Shown here: positions 25,218 to 36,829 of the stretch, piece by piece | Layout: every line of letters begins with the position of its first letter | How positions within the stretch are numbered: position 1 is the first letter of the stretch | NCBI GenBank assembly: GCA_949592205.1 | Contig: CATIUR010000001.1 | Coordinates: 68,863,559 to 68,927,558, forward strand | Source of the DNA: Helichrysum umbraculigerum | Lineage: Eukaryota; Streptophyta; Magnoliopsida; Asterales; Asteraceae | DNA: 64,000 bases | Direction: 5' to 3' | Made by a program: the position numbers and the translations under genes | The notes under the pieces: generated by a model | Databases searched by the model: none | The model's input: only the letters and a program-made list of their open reading frames with translations | What the model was told of the DNA's origin: nothing

Positions 25218-27632
25218 TTAAGACGATTCGTAGTTGTAGACTTCCTCAGTTGAGGGAAAGTCTTCTACGTAGTGTTTTAATCGGTGACCGTTTACTTTGA
25301 AATTTCCGTCTAGAGCCTCGAGTTCTATGGCACCATAAGGAAATACTTTATAGATTGTAAAAGGGCCGCTCCACCGTGTTTTAAACTTACCAGAAAACTT
25401 TTTAAATCGGGAGTTAAAGAGTAGAACTTTATCACCTGGATTGAAGCGTGTGGGGTGGAGCTTGGAATCGTGGAGCAGTTTGGTTCTTTCCTTAAATTTG
25501 TAAGAACTTTCATAAGCTTGATCCCTTAACTCTGCTAGTTCATTCAGTTGCATTCTCCGGTGTGTTCCCGTTATCGTAGGATCTAAACTACAGTTCTTCA
25601 ATGCCCAGTAAGCTTTGTATTCGAGTTCAATCGGGAGATGACATGCTTTACCATACACGAGCCTATAGGGAGTTGTTCCTAAGGGTGTTTTGTAGGCTGT
25701 ACGGAATGCCCATAAAGCATCATCTAGCTTATCTACCCATCTCTCCTTGTGTTGACCTACTGTTCGTTCCAAGATCCTTTTTAGTGCTCGGTTTGTAATT
25801 TCTGCTTGCCCATTCGTCTGCGGGTGGTAGGCCGTAGAGGTCTTGTGAGTAACACCATACTGTTGCAATAATTTCATAAACTGAGTATTGCAAAAGTGCG
25901 TGCCTCGATCACTGATGATCGCTCGAGGTGTTCCAAACCGACAGAACAGCTGTTTTAAGAATCTGGTCACTACTCTTGAGTCATTTGTTGGAAAGGCTTG
26001 AGCTTCTGCCCATCTTGACACGTAATCGACAGCTACTAGAATGTATTCTTTTCCGTAAGATTTCGGAAATGGTCCCATGAAATCTAATCCCCATATATCA
26101 AATATTTCACATGCTTGGATATTCATTAACGGCATTTCGTTACGCGTTGTGATATTTCCAAACCTTTGGCAAATATCGCAACGTTTCACCAAGTCTTGTG
26201 CGTCTCTAAAAATAGTTGGCCAATAGAATCCTGAGTCGTATACTTTCTTTGCTGTCAAGTTGGCTGCGTGGTGTCCTCCGGTGGGTCCATGATGGCTTTG
26301 ATGGAGGATGTGTTCGGCTTCCTTTCCATTGACACATCTTCTTATAATCTGGTCGGGACAGACCTTAAACAAATACGGATCATCCCAAAAGTAGTGCTTG
26401 ACATTGCGGAAGAACCTTTGTCTTTGTGATGACGGCATTCCTTTTCTTGTGATCCCTCCAACTACGAAATTGGCTATGTCTGCAAACCAAGGATCATCCG
26501 TGAATTGTGATCCTTGCAATTGTTCTCCTAAACTCATTAACTGCTCTTCTGGAAATCGATCTTTGATGTCCCCTTCTGCAAGTTGTTCCATTGATGGATT
26601 TTCAAGTCGACTCAGATGGTCTGCAGCGACATTCTCGGCTCCCTTTTTATCTTTTATTTCAATGTCAAATTCTTGTAGGAGTAGAATCCATCGTAACAGT
26701 CTTGGCTTTGCGTCTTGCTTCTTGAAGAGGTATTTCAGAGCTGAGTGATCCGTGTACACTATTGTCTTTGACAATATCAGGTAAGATCGAAATTTATCAA
26801 AGGCGAATACTACAGCTAGCAGCTCCTTCTCGGTGGTTGTATAATTTTCTTGAGCATCTGTGAGAGTTTTGCTAGCGTAGTAGATTGGTCGAAAGTGATT
26901 ATCCTTCTGTTGCCCGAGAACTGCCCCTACAGCGAAATCGCTTGCATCGCACATGATTTCAAATGGAAGGCTCCAGTCCGGAGCGACCATGATCGGTGCA
27001 TTAGTTAGCTCTTTCTTTAGGTAGTCAAAGGCCTTCATACAGCTTTCGTCAAATGCGAATTTGATGTCTTTTTCTAACAGGTGGGTAATCGGTCGAGAGA
27101 TCTTGGAGAAGTCCTTGACAAAACGACGGTAGAACCCAGCGTGACCTAGAAAACTTCGAATGGCTTTAACGTTGGTAGGTGGTGGAAGTTTCGCAATGGT
27201 TTCGACTTTGGCTTTGTCTACTTCGATTCCTGACTTTGATATTCTATGTCCTAAGACTATTCCTTCCTTTACCATAAAGTGGCATTTTTCCCAATTCAAG
27301 ACGAGATTTAATTCTTCACACTTGGTGAGCATCCTATCGAGGTTGGACAAACAAGATGCAAAAGAGTCTCCAAAGACAGAGAAGTCGTCCATGAAGACTT
27401 CCATGCATTGTTCGATCATGTCATGGAAAATTGCAACCATGCATCTCTGAAATGTTGCAGGTTGCATTGCATAATCCAAATGGCATTCGTCGATATGCGA
27501 ATGTTCCATACGGGCATGTAAACGTCGTCTTCTCCTGGTCTTTTGGATCGAGCGGAATTTGGAAATAACCGGAGAATCCATCAAGGAAACAGTAGAATTC
27601 GTTTCCCGACAGCCTCTCGAGCATTTGGTCAA
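25218..27632 (-). pseudogene. Element B pol, second part: RT C-terminal half, RNase H and integrase
   Basis: The usable frame begins near 27470, after a frameshift. It contains the RT active site FMDDFSVFG (about residue 80, Met-Asp-Asp intact). RNase H follows, with CDASD, TEKELLAV, YTDHSALKYL and AADHLSRL. The integrase has an HHCC zinc finger (H..HH....C..C near SHHGPTGGHHA and CDICQR) and a DD-E core (GLDFMGPFP, ISDRGTHF, NGQAEITNRALK). It ends in a GPF/Y-like module (RWSGPFTIYKV) without a chromodomain, as in the Athila/Tat branch. These enzymes copy RNA to DNA and insert it into the genome. About 800 codons are open here. Alone this piece is not expressed in frame with the protease part. 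Confidence 0.93.
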
Positions 27633-29943
27633 TAAACGGAAGTGGAAAGTGATCCTTGCGAGTTGCTTCGTTTAACTTCCGGTAGTCAATACAAACCCTC
27701 CAACCGGTGACGGTCCGAGTTGGTATGAGCTCATTTTCTTCGTTTGTAATGACCGTCATTCCTCCTTTCTTTGGGACGACTTGAACAGGGCTAACCCAAG
27801 GTGAGTCAGAAATTGGGTATATTAGTCCAGCATCCAAGAGTTTGATAACCTCTTGTTTCACTACGTCTTGAATTTTAAGGTTTACTCGTCTCTGCCTTTG
27901 AACGGATGGTTTGAAATCGTTCTCCATCGGGATCTTATGCGTGCAATAGTTAGGACTAATTCCTTGTATGTCAGAAATTTTCCATGCGATTGCTTTCTTG
28001 TGTGATTTCAACACATTAACTAGTTGAGCTTTCTCTTTCGGTTTCAACTCCTTTGAGATTATCACCGGGAGTTGGGAGGTTCCTTGGAGGTAAGCGTATT
28101 CAAGGTGAGGTGGCAATTCCTTTAATTCCAAGTTTGGTGGTTCCTCAATAGACGGCTTCATTCTAGTTATTTCGTCTCTATTCAGCTTCTCATATTCAGC
28201 TTGGAAAGGTGCCTTGTCTATCTCGGGTTCGGATGTAGAGATGGATGCTATTTCGACCCATTCGGTTTGGTTTGAGAATTCGTTCGTGTTTAGCTCGTAT
28301 TTGTTGACCGATGATGAGGACACTTCGTCATTTCGGGTGAGAATAATTTCTCCGTCGTCGGTGAATTGGAATTCTTGAAATTGAGCGGTTGAGGATTGGT
28401 TTATGGTTAATTCAGGGTTTGGAAATAACAGAGGTTCGGGTTGGTTGATTAATTGAGATTCAAATGGTGGTGGCTCAATACTCATCCCTTTGAAGGAATC
28501 CAAGATTTCTTTAATTGAAGGAGCTGGATTCGGGGCATCGAGTGTGGATGTATCTCTTTTCAGCCAAGGTATCGGTGTACCGCATCCCAATGGGACGGCT
28601 ATTGTTTTTCCATTGGTGAAAGATAGCTTCTTTTCAAACAAGGGAAATAGAAGTTCTTCAGAATTTGCTGGCGAAGTGATTGCGGACTGCAGCCCAGGAT
28701 CCTTGTTATATAATCTTCGAACGGTGACTACCGTGGTAGGTATCGGGTTCTGGCTGGATAGTGCCAACACTTCGTGGAGATGTTCATCAAAGATGTCCTG
28801 CATAGTATCGCACAAACCAAGGTCTTCTTCCAGAGGTTGCTTCATTAATCGATCGACATTAAAGGTGACCTCCTCTTTCCCGACTCTTAGTTTTAAAGAT
28901 TTTTCGTTTACGTCGATTACGGCCTTGGCAGTATTTAAGAAAGGTCTGCCAAGGATGAGCGGGATGTGGGTGTCTTCCTCTATATCCATGATGATGAAGT
29001 CTACTGGAAAGACGAACTTATCGACCTTGACCATGACATCTTCAGCAATTCCTCGAGGGAGTTTAACTGATCTGTCTGCTAATTGAATGGTCATACGAGT
29101 AGGCAGTAGGTTATCTAATCCTAATTTCTTATAGAGGGAATAAGGCATAAGATTGACACTAACACCTAGGTCAGCTAAAGCATTACTAATTTGGATATCT
29201 TGGAGAAAACAAGGTATTGTAAAACGTCCAGTGTCTCCTAACTTAGGTGGAAGACCATGTTGTACAATTAAAGAGCATTCAGCATCTAAGGGTAAACTAA
29301 CTATTTGCCTAAGTTTTTCTTTGTTTGAAAGAAGTTCTTTAAAGAATTTGGCACATGTGGGCATTTCTACTAAAGCATCTAATAGTCTAACATTCAAGTG
29401 CAAGCTTTTAAACATTTCCAGATATTTACCGAATTGGGCTTCTTGCTTTTCCTTTTTAAGTCTACCGGGATAAGGTATTCTCGTGTGAGGTACATTATCC
29501 GGAGTTTTGGTTGGTGATGGGTCAGGTGTTGTGACAGGGATGTCAATGGACACATGTTCACTTGGTGTAGGTGTGGGCGAAGAAGTGTTTTCGGGGGTGT
29601 TATCTGGTGGTGGTGGATCAACTTTGGTTATTTTTCCTCCCCTAGTGACGATTAACACATCATTGGGTTGAATGGTAGTCGCCGACGTACTTTCCTCAAT
29701 AAAATTCAAGTTTTCCAAAATAGACTCCATGTTAGAAATTAATTTGTTGGAAATTTTTATCATAGCGTCAATGTTGTCTTGAAATCCGGCTATCCTATTG
29801 TTTATGACATTTTGTTCTAGTATAAAGTCAGATAAAAGTTGTTTTGAGGAATGTAAGTGGGTTATTGGTGAAGAAATGGCCAAAAGTTGGTTTAATGATC
29901 CACTTGGTATAAGGTTTGTTAAATTAAAATAAGGGGTTGACAT
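27421..29943 (-). pseudogene. Element B polyprotein, first part: linker, aspartic protease and RT N-terminal half
   Basis: The 840-residue ORF starts 159 bp inside the 5' LTR. Residues 1-165 are low-complexity and Pro/Thr-rich, with no Gag capsid. Next comes the Athila linker (PYPGRLKKEKQEAQFGKYLE). The aspartic protease has DLGVS at about residues 258-262 (DLGAS in D and E) and an ILGRPFL flap motif. RT begins near residue 690 (VVPKKGG, VCIDYRKLNEAT, RMPFGLCNA). The frame is lost at about 27465 by an extra base within the RT PFGLCNAPA motif. Missing Gag capsid means that, even when intact, this copy would need particles from another element. Confidence 0.93.
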
Positions 29944-30077
29944 AGTTGGTTAATAAAAATAAAACTAATCTAAACTAATTCTAAGGGCAAAAAGTGTAAC
30001 TTTTGATTGATGTTAATCTTTCAAAAGGATCGCTAAATACTAAAGTTACTAAATTTCCTAAAATCGGTCGCCGACGC

Positions 30078-30095
30078 TCCCCGGCAGCGGCGCCA
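30078..30095 (-). other. Element B primer binding site (tRNA-Asp-like)
   Basis: The minus strand reads TGGCGCCGCTGCCGGGGA six bases from the 5' LTR. It differs at one position from the usual Athila tRNA-Asp site (TGGCGCCGTTGCCGGGG). The same sequence is used by element E. Confidence 0.88.
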
Positions 30096-30101
30096 AAAAC
30101 T

Positions 30102-32500
30102 TGTTGGCACCCGAACAGGTCGGTGTCGTTAACGATGACTATCTGGGCACCAGCAGTGGGTTTTAAATTTATAAGGCTGGGGCCTAGGGTTACTATTATT
30201 GCTAATCTGAGGGCTAGCAAGGATAAGTATGACCTAGGATCGTTCTTCAAAGCACGACGAATTGAAACTAGGAGAATTTAGAGACTTTTATGAAATTAGC
30301 TAGGGCGAAAGAGAGTTGGTTTGGATTTTGGGTTTTCTATTCTAAGATTAAACTAAATTAAATCAGAAATGGAGATGGAGGTTACTTCGGGCGTTCAGCA
30401 GTTAAAAGCGATTGTCTACTATGCAGTGGTTCAGGTGATATTAAAGCGTGAAGAGTTCCAATGAGGATAAGTCATAAGTTAATGTGAGTTATTGCTACAA
30501 TCCTACTATCGGGCTAACGCGGAAGTGTCCACAATCAGGCAAATCGAATGTCACGTGGGTTGCAGAACATATTAAAACATACACCGAAAGTTCTCTCAAA
30601 TGCATGTCCATATTATCTGACAGTTAATCTCGAATCCTATTCCCCAATCTCGGTCATCGTAGACGTCCGAATCATGGCACAGTTTGCTGAATAAACAATC
30701 TTGTAAACGGGTTTTACCCTCGTCGGAATAAGTTGGAAGAACCGGTCTAAGCGGTCAGATATGATGTCATCACTTATTCGTATGAATTATCAACATTACT
30801 CAAGTATGTAACAAGACAAGGGTGGTTTACATTAGAAATAGAAACTTAAGTGATACGTTTGTTAATTGATCCATAACACAACTACCTTCGGTCGTTCTCG
30901 ACTTCCATACGTTTGTACTTTGCCATAAGCATTTCCAGTACTATATCGAAGAACAGTTGAATAGGGGCCGTCATGTTATTTCACCATAATTAAGGCTAGG
31001 TGTATTTCACTAGTACGATAATCCTAAGGCAACAATCAAACAAGAACATGCAATAAGACAATCAAGACAATAGTTAAACCTAAGCATACAAATGTATTAA
31101 TTAAATCGAGGGTATTCCGAAAGTTGTCTCAAAAATACCGTCTGTCCGAATTAAATCTTAATCTACCTCTATTCCCATATTCCGTGTCTCTTGGATCCTA
31201 ATTTGGTCTAGAGAACACCGGCCATGCCGAGCTCAACGATTCAATCAAACATAGTGTAACTAAGTGACCTATACCCTATGAGTTAGCTACGTTCATTTTT
31301 GGATAAGGTTTTAGTCACAACATGAGTTGGGTAGATAAACGATAAAGATTTGATTCCTACATCTATTCATAATACACAACACCCGCAATCTCATAGCATA
31401 CAATTTAATCACATATTTACATCTCTCCTAAACGACTATCATAGCAGACAATTGAGTTATTTAGCTAATCATGGCAATTCTAGCATACATATTTAAATTT
31501 ATTAAAGAAAGAACGAACATAATTAAATATGGAAGATAGATTAAAACCTGATAAAGAAATACAATAACTCGTAGCTACAAATGCGTCCCGGAGCACCTCC
31601 GTACAAGTCTTCCTTGACTAGTTAATTAGTTAGTCTAATTAACCAAGGAAGTATTACAATAAAGAAAGAAAAGAATGGACGGTGAGAAAGGGTGAAATAT
31701 GCTAGAATGTGTGCATATGTTGGTGTGTTTTACAAATGAACCTAGGCAACCTATTTATAGGTGAGCTTTGGCTCACATTAGTACCATGAGGTGCATGTTA
31801 GAAAGCTTTCCAAAAATGGCGTGTACCACACGAAAAGTAGGCACACCGGGTACCGTACAACACGAAAAGTAGGCGCACCAGGTACCAAAAGTTACCAAAA
31901 ACGGAAACCGAGGTGGGACAGGGGAGGCCGGCGCCGCCCAAGGTGTGGCCGGCGGCGGTGGGCTGGTGGCCGGCGGCGGTGGGCCCACCCCCGCCCCGTT
32001 GCGTTGTTTGTTGCTTCGTTTCTTGATTCGTGCGTGTTTTCTTCGTTATACGTCCGTTTGAGTCTATTCTTTTTTTGTTGGATTCGTAATTCAAAAACGA
32101 AGATTTTGACATAAGATAGGCCCTGAAATGAGATCTCTAGCTCCAGATATTGCGTACGGATCATTTGGATCTTTCGGCGGGCGCGAAATCTTCATTTTTC
32201 ACCCGTTTTGGTTGATTCTTCTTCTGTTGGATTCGAATTTTAAAAACGAACATCTTGGAAATATTGGATGTTGATGGAGGGCACTTTAGTCTTGAAATCT
32301 CGTTTTTAAGCCTTGAATCTTCAAACGTATGTGGAATCTTCGTTTCTCGGCCGTTTTGCTTGATTTTTATCGTGCAACCTTGTTTTGACCATCTTGGCAT
32401 AATGTTACTGATTTGTGATGTTTTTGAGTTAATATGCCGAGAATCGTTCCAGAATGAGAGAGATATCGGTAGTAAAAACGTGACTTTTTACGCGATATCA
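30102..32500 (-). repeat. Element B 5' LTR (right copy)
   Basis: The functional promoter copy for the minus-strand element, with a TATA box at 31751-31760 and a GC-rich array at about 31925-31987. It ends CGCGATATCA, followed by the target duplication GGAAT. Confidence 0.93.
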
Positions 32501-32505
32501 GGAAT

Positions 32506-32687
32506 CCCAAATTTACTAGAGAGCATCTCTCGTAGTGTATATTTCATTCAAATGATAAAAGATACCAAATCAGTTACACATATTCCTTTTTATATTGCCT
32601 AACTAATTACACTTGTACTAGCCTATAATATCATGCCACGTGTACTTATGTAACTAACTAAGGTTGACTCCATTTTGACCCATATCA
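32506..32687 (-). repeat. Element C 3' LTR, main piece (left copy)
   Basis: From CCCAAATTTACTAGAG to CCCATATCA. The rest of this LTR is at 13112-13114 and 20154-20215. A minus-strand purine-rich tract (GAGTGAGGAAGT, 32688-32699) abuts it and serves as the PPT. Confidence 0.9.
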
Positions 32688-34435
32688 ACTTCCTCACTCA
32701 TCAAAACATCCTTGTCCTCAAGGATGGTAGCTAATGATATTATTCCCTCATGTTGTTCATCCAAGCATCTGAGATGGCATGTACAAAGGACCCTTGGCTT
32801 TAGTTGCTCCACTACATCAGATTCCTCTATATATAAGGAATGAACCTTATGCTCCATAACAAAACGAGAGTTATTATTCAATATTTGTTGCACAACATTT
32901 CCCACAAGATCAACAACATCGGTTATCGTATATACTCCACCACCTAATTGAGCAAAATAGGCTACGAATGAAGCTAAAAATTCGTAGCTTATAAACAGAG
33001 GATTCCAGCAAAAAAATGACATCAAACCTGTTAAGTCCACTTGCCATTCAACATAGGATGTGGCATAACGAGTTCGAAAACCAATTGCAGATATTTCTAC
33101 ATGTACAAATCCATCAGCACTCACACTAACAACTAGCTGTAAAAACTGTCTTTCAGTAATTGGAACACTCTCATTTGCATTTACAAATATCCATATGCCT
33201 AAATAACCCATCGTATCATAATATGGACATTCTAAAAGAAATAGAAAGACGGTGATAGATGCAAGAGACTAGACGAACTATTGTATACTATCATTGCGTG
33301 AAATGATTACTGGTCCATCAGCACCAGTTTCGAATACACCTTTTACGTCACCAATTTTGACCCATAGCTTGAATCGGAGATGAGTTCCAAATCTGTTTTC
33401 ATAAAGGTAACAAGTAAATAGCCATCTTTGAAGCCCGTTTAACTTCAAGTACTTATCGAGTGGTACAATATCCAACTTCTTATGTCTCCTGATCATACGC
33501 ATGCTGATAGCAAACAGATGACAGTAGTTATGTGCCAAACAAGCGCTTGATGCATAAACTACTAATACCGTGGCACAACTAAAGTGGTTTTCCTGCGAAT
33601 GCTAAATGCACGCTTCCAAATCAGCTTTTTCCCTTTCTTTCTTCTGACTTTTGTTCAATTTAGAGGAATCAATACTGCTGTCACGAACAAGTTTCCTATC
33701 AGTAGTGCCATTCCACAAGAATTCAAGTGTTTTTTCTCCAATTGAAATTCCAGTAAGGTTATGAATGGTCGCCTTCGCTAATGTAACAACAAATAGTTGA
33801 AATGGCTTCTTTGTGCTTGAAAATGATGAATTAGATCCTTCCGGATCAAACTCGAAATGAGTTAAAATATTCATCTTTTCGTATCTTTCCAAGAAATCCC
33901 ACAAGTTGGGATGGGAAGGATTCTTGCACAACTTTACTTCTTCAAAATCCCGTAGGTACGCAATTATTTTCCCTTTTAAGGCTCTATTGATAAGTATCGT
34001 AACATGATTAATAGTAAAAAGTTCTCCATGAACGAAACTCCTTCGCATATACTCTTGGACAACTCTCTTATCTAATGCCTTGGTTTGAGCTAACTCATTG
34101 ATCACTTCTCGTGTCTCTTTGTCTTGACATCCTTTGATATCTTTCAACTTAAACACCTCAGAAACTGTCAAATTATTACCAAGTTTCCATGTTCTCATAT
34201 TATCCTCAACACTACTATGTTCTACAAAATATCGATGAATATCTTCTTCAACAAAATCATCAATCTAAGCCTCTTCAACATCTTTTGATGTACTTTTAAT
34301 GGCTCTATTTAAATTGAAATCATCCTCCAGCCTTTCTTCAACATTTTCTGTACTGAAGTTCTTTTTTGGCATTTTGTCGAACACCTTGTAGTCAACACTT
34401 TTTCCAGAGATTTCTACTACTTTTTCGGCTGCAAT
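32654..34435 (-). pseudogene. Element C long non-Gag reading frame, broken, function unknown
   Basis: Minus-strand ORFs 34198-33602, 33538-33278 and 33211-32654 lie in one frame, separated by only a few stop codons (near 33602 and 33278). The same frame extends up toward the gag stop with one more stop near 34265. Together they span almost 600 codons. I see no DTG/DSG protease, RT or integrase motif. Recognisable pieces are few: QEYMRRSFVHGELFTINHVT, then NPSHPNLWDFLERYEKMNIL. The C-terminus (EDKDVLMSEE, MGQNG) runs through the purine tract into the 3' LTR and resembles the tail of Ty3/gypsy polyproteins. The middle may be captured host sequence or strongly diverged pol. I cannot name it. Confidence 0.5.
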
Positions 34436-34437
34436 AT

Positions 34438-35010
34438 CTACTTCTCAATTTTAATCGATGACTCTACCTTCTGAAAATTGAGTGTAAGCTCTTGAAGTGT
34501 AGCCAAAGAAAATGCATCATCAAGAGATTTTGGAGAAAACATATTCACATAAAGTCGAATTTCTTCATCCAACCCATACATGAAGCAATAAATCCTATAA
34601 TCATCGGGTAAGTTCATACAACTTGTAACTGTAACGAATTCATTATAATACTCTCTTACTGATGCACTTTGTCTTAAAGCTTCCAATTCAATCATGAATT
34701 CATAAGAATCATCATTGAATTGTTCATTCAATTTATCTAACAACGATGTATTTGTTACCTCAAATTGCTTGCTCGAGTTAGGGTTTGACGGGTCACTGAA
34801 ATCTGCAATTTCTTGAATCTGTGCTACATTATATTGCCCAATATTTGAAGAAGAACTTTGATTGCTTGAATTGGCCATTGATTCTTGAATTTCAGTTTCA
34901 CTGATCTGTTGTTGATCATCATTCTTGAACCACTGCGATTGACTTGACCTAATCTCTTGAAGAAGTAACTTGATATCTAAATTCATTAGCTTTAACTGAT
35001 TAATATCCAT
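34438..35010 (-). CDS. Element C Gag-like protein (190 residues)
   Basis: It starts 24 nt from the PBS. Residues 75-180 contain the retrotransposon Gag C-terminal pattern: LEALRQSASVREYYNEF, then MYGLDEEIRLYVNMFSPKSL and DDAFSLATLQE, as in plant Ty3/gypsy capsids. The N-terminal half of the capsid domain is missing and no zinc knuckle is seen, so it is a shortened Gag. An intact Gag would assemble the virus-like particle. The next reading frame is entered through a frameshift. Confidence 0.7.
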   Translation of the reverse strand: MDINQLKLMNLDIKLLLQEIRSSQSQWFKNDDQQQISETEIQESMANSSNQSSSSNIGQYNVAQIQEIADFSDPSNPNSSKQFEVTNTSLLDKLNEQFNDDSYEFMIELEALRQSASVREYYNEFVTVTSCMNLPDDYRIYCFMYGLDEEIRLYVNMFSPKSLDDAFSLATLQELTLNFQKVESSIKIEK

Positions 35011-35033
35011 TTTCCACAGTCAGAGGATTGAAT

Positions 35034-35045
35034 GCTCTGATACCA
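35034..35045 (-). other. Element C primer binding site (initiator tRNA-Met)
   Basis: The minus strand reads TGGTATCAGAGC two bases inside the right LTR, the usual plant iMet site. This fixes 35048-35294 as the 5' LTR. Confidence 0.85.
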
Positions 35046-35047
35046 AT

Positions 35048-35294
35048 TGATAAGAACAACTTAAATCAAACGGAAATCAGTAATTGATTCACACAAGAAC
35101 AGCTTATGGAATACCAAATTTACTAGAGAGCATCTCTCGTAGTGTATATTTCATTCAAATGATAAAAGATACCAAATCAGTTACACATACTCCTTTTTAT
35201 ATTGCCTAACTAATTACACTTGTACTAGCCTATAATATCATGCCAAGTGTACTTATGTAACTAACTAAGGTTGACTCCATTTTGACCCATATCA
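35048..35294 (-). repeat. Element C 5' LTR (intact right copy, 247 bp)
   Basis: It starts TGATAAGAACAAC and ends GACCCATATCA, followed by GTGGG. It matches the left LTR pieces at 20154-20215 and 32506-32687 with only a few differences. Confidence 0.92.
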
Positions 35295-35299
35295 GTGGG

Positions 35300-35871
35300 C
35301 TGAAGGCAGATCAAGCCGTGTGTTTGGTGCTTGAGATTGACACCAAATTTAAGGTAGTATAGCTTTCACCAATCAGGTTAGTCAATTTTGACCACTTATA
35401 ATTTTTGATATCAAACGGTGCAAACATATAAAATAGCAAAAGTTAGCTACAAGTCAAATGGTCAAAAAATTATAATCTTTACTTTAAATTTTTACGGTAA
35501 ACCTTACAAATCGATATTAAAACAGTTGAAATATGTACTTTGAAAAGTGGGCTTTGACGTATAATCAGAAAAAAATAATGTTGTACTTTAATACGCGATG
35601 ATACCTAATGGCAAATACCTGTATATGAAAATTTTAAGAATATAGACAAAAAGTGTACTATGTTGACCCAATCGTATCGGAACTATTCATACCAAAAATT
35701 ACCCATTTGGACCAAAACCATGTATATCATTACCTGACCTACCCAACAGATCCATTTTGCCATCTGTAGCCTATCATTATGCATTCTTTATTTGCACTTT
35801 GATGGTCTCATTTGAATCATTTCATTTTAGTAAGTTACAATGCTAATGATTCTCTATGATTCTCTATGCAG
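35300..35871. other. Helitron interior resumed after element C
   Basis: Starts with CTGAAGGCAGATCAAG. 35300-35352 encodes LKADQAVCLVLEIDTKFK before a GTAGTA donor and could be the next tyrosine aminotransferase exon, though the match is weak. The remainder is AT-rich and intron-like. Confidence 0.35.
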
Positions 35872-35975
35872 TGATTTTCGGCATGTTGAGATCAGAACAT
35901 TGATGGTCATGGATCATGACAGCGACACCAACTTCTTAAAAGAGTTGATGCAAATTTGTAAAGATGGAGATCAAG
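35872..35975 (+). pseudogene. Exon-like segment, source gene unknown
   Basis: Bounded by TATGCAG and GTATAA and open in one frame (includes HVEIRTLMVMDHDSDTNFLK and ELMQICKDGDQ). It reads like a real exon on the same strand as the other captured pieces, but I cannot assign it. It is neither aminotransferase nor an obvious part of beta-amylase. Confidence 0.4.
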
Positions 35976-36181
35976 GTATAAATAAATAAATGAATACTTG
36001 GCCTAAAATCAATGCAATTGCTGATATGTGTGATACTAAATATTGCAAGTTAACCTTCACGATTTTTACGTCTCACTGGAATAGTTAAACGCAGTGCTAG
36101 CCAACCCGTTAATACTAAGAGTACAACTAGGTTGTTTATTTTAATCTCACTGGAATAGTTAAATGCGGTAATAGTCAACCT

Positions 36182-36464
36182 GTTGATGATATGTTTATTG
36201 AAGGTCTTATAACGAGAGTTGAAATAGGATTGGGACCCTCCAGGGAGTTGAAATGTCCTTGTATTGGTGAGTTCCAGGTATATGAGAAACTTGTGTATGT
36301 TTGTGCTTTCCTTCATTTGTTCATGTATGTTATTATGGTTCTAAGACACAGACTCCTATCTAATATGTATATGCGAGATTAAAGCCTTGAGTCCACGTGG
36401 TCACAGTTTTTGGGGTAGAGGACCTGAAAATGCTGGTAATTATAATTCGCATCTGCACGAAGGC
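36182..36464 (+). pseudogene. Beta-amylase fragments (two exons)
   Basis: 36182-36285 encodes FIEGLITRVEIGLGPSRELK and CPCIGEFQVYEK, matching the GLGPxGELRYPS...PGIGEFQCYDKY block of glycosyl hydrolase family 14. 36382-36464 encodes RGHSFWGRGPENAGNYNSHL and HE, matching its next conserved block (FW.RGPDNAG.YNS). The intact enzyme releases maltose from starch. In between, the family's YPSYP segment is deleted, and the frame ends in stops on both sides. Both catalytic glutamates would lie in missing parts, so this is a captured fragment. Confidence 0.85.
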
Positions 36465-36829
36465 CGATAGATTGATATATGATTGGACTCTTATTCGTCT
36501 TGATTGAGATTTATATTCTTCAAAACTATTTAATAATAACTTAATTATTTTACATGTTGAACATTATGTTTCATTATTATTGTATGCGGAATCTTTATTT
36601 TTAATATGTTCAATACATCATTGATGTAGTCTTATAGTAATTATATGCATTTTTTTTATATGTATAACATCATATGTTTAATATGCATTTTACTTTATTG
36701 ATACACAGTTTCTTCTATGAACTTTTTAAGCAAAAGATGTATGTATATGATTTCATACATACATAAATTCATGTTTTTTTTAACTTTTTAATTATAATAT
36801 AACTTTTTGTAATAAATTTATGCAAAAAG
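36465..36829. other. AT-rich Helitron 3' tail
   Basis: No coding; it leads into the terminal hairpin. The low GC up to the hairpin is usual for plant Helitron 3' regions. Confidence 0.45.

Larger units (their letters stand above)
20216..32500 (-). mobile_element. Element B: Athila-like Ty3/gypsy retrotransposon lacking a Gag capsid
   Basis: LTRs at 20216-22613 and 30102-32500 (about 2.4 kb, roughly 40 differences by eye) are flanked by GGAAT (20211-20215 and 32501-32505). On the minus strand the order is 5' LTR, tRNA-Asp-like PBS, protease, RT, RNase H, integrase, an extra ORF, a long 3' non-coding region, PPT and 3' LTR. The capsid part of Gag is absent and the pol frame is broken once. It inserted into the left LTR of element C. 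Confidence 0.93.
13112..35294 (-). mobile_element. Element C: short non-autonomous LTR retrotransposon, split by two nested insertions
   Basis: The LTRs start TGATAAGAAC and end CCCATATCA, and the element is flanked by GTGGG at 13107-13111 and 35295-35299. The right LTR (35048-35294) is 247 bp. The left one is in three pieces: 13112-13114, 20154-20215 and 32506-32687. Removing A and B with their duplicated bases gives a left LTR of exactly 247 bp and an element of 2854 bp. The minus orientation comes from the PBS next to the right LTR and a purine tract next to the left LTR. Confidence 0.9.

Noticed and set aside
28490..29086. Plus-strand ORF of 198 codons
   Set aside because: It is the antisense shadow of the conserved protease region of element B.
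25218..29943. Two separate pol genes in element B
   Set aside because: They are one polyprotein interrupted by a single extra base inside the RT domain; the second ATG has no significance.
36191..36382. 63-codon ORF as a small gene
   Set aside because: Its first half is a beta-amylase exon and the rest is intron read-through.
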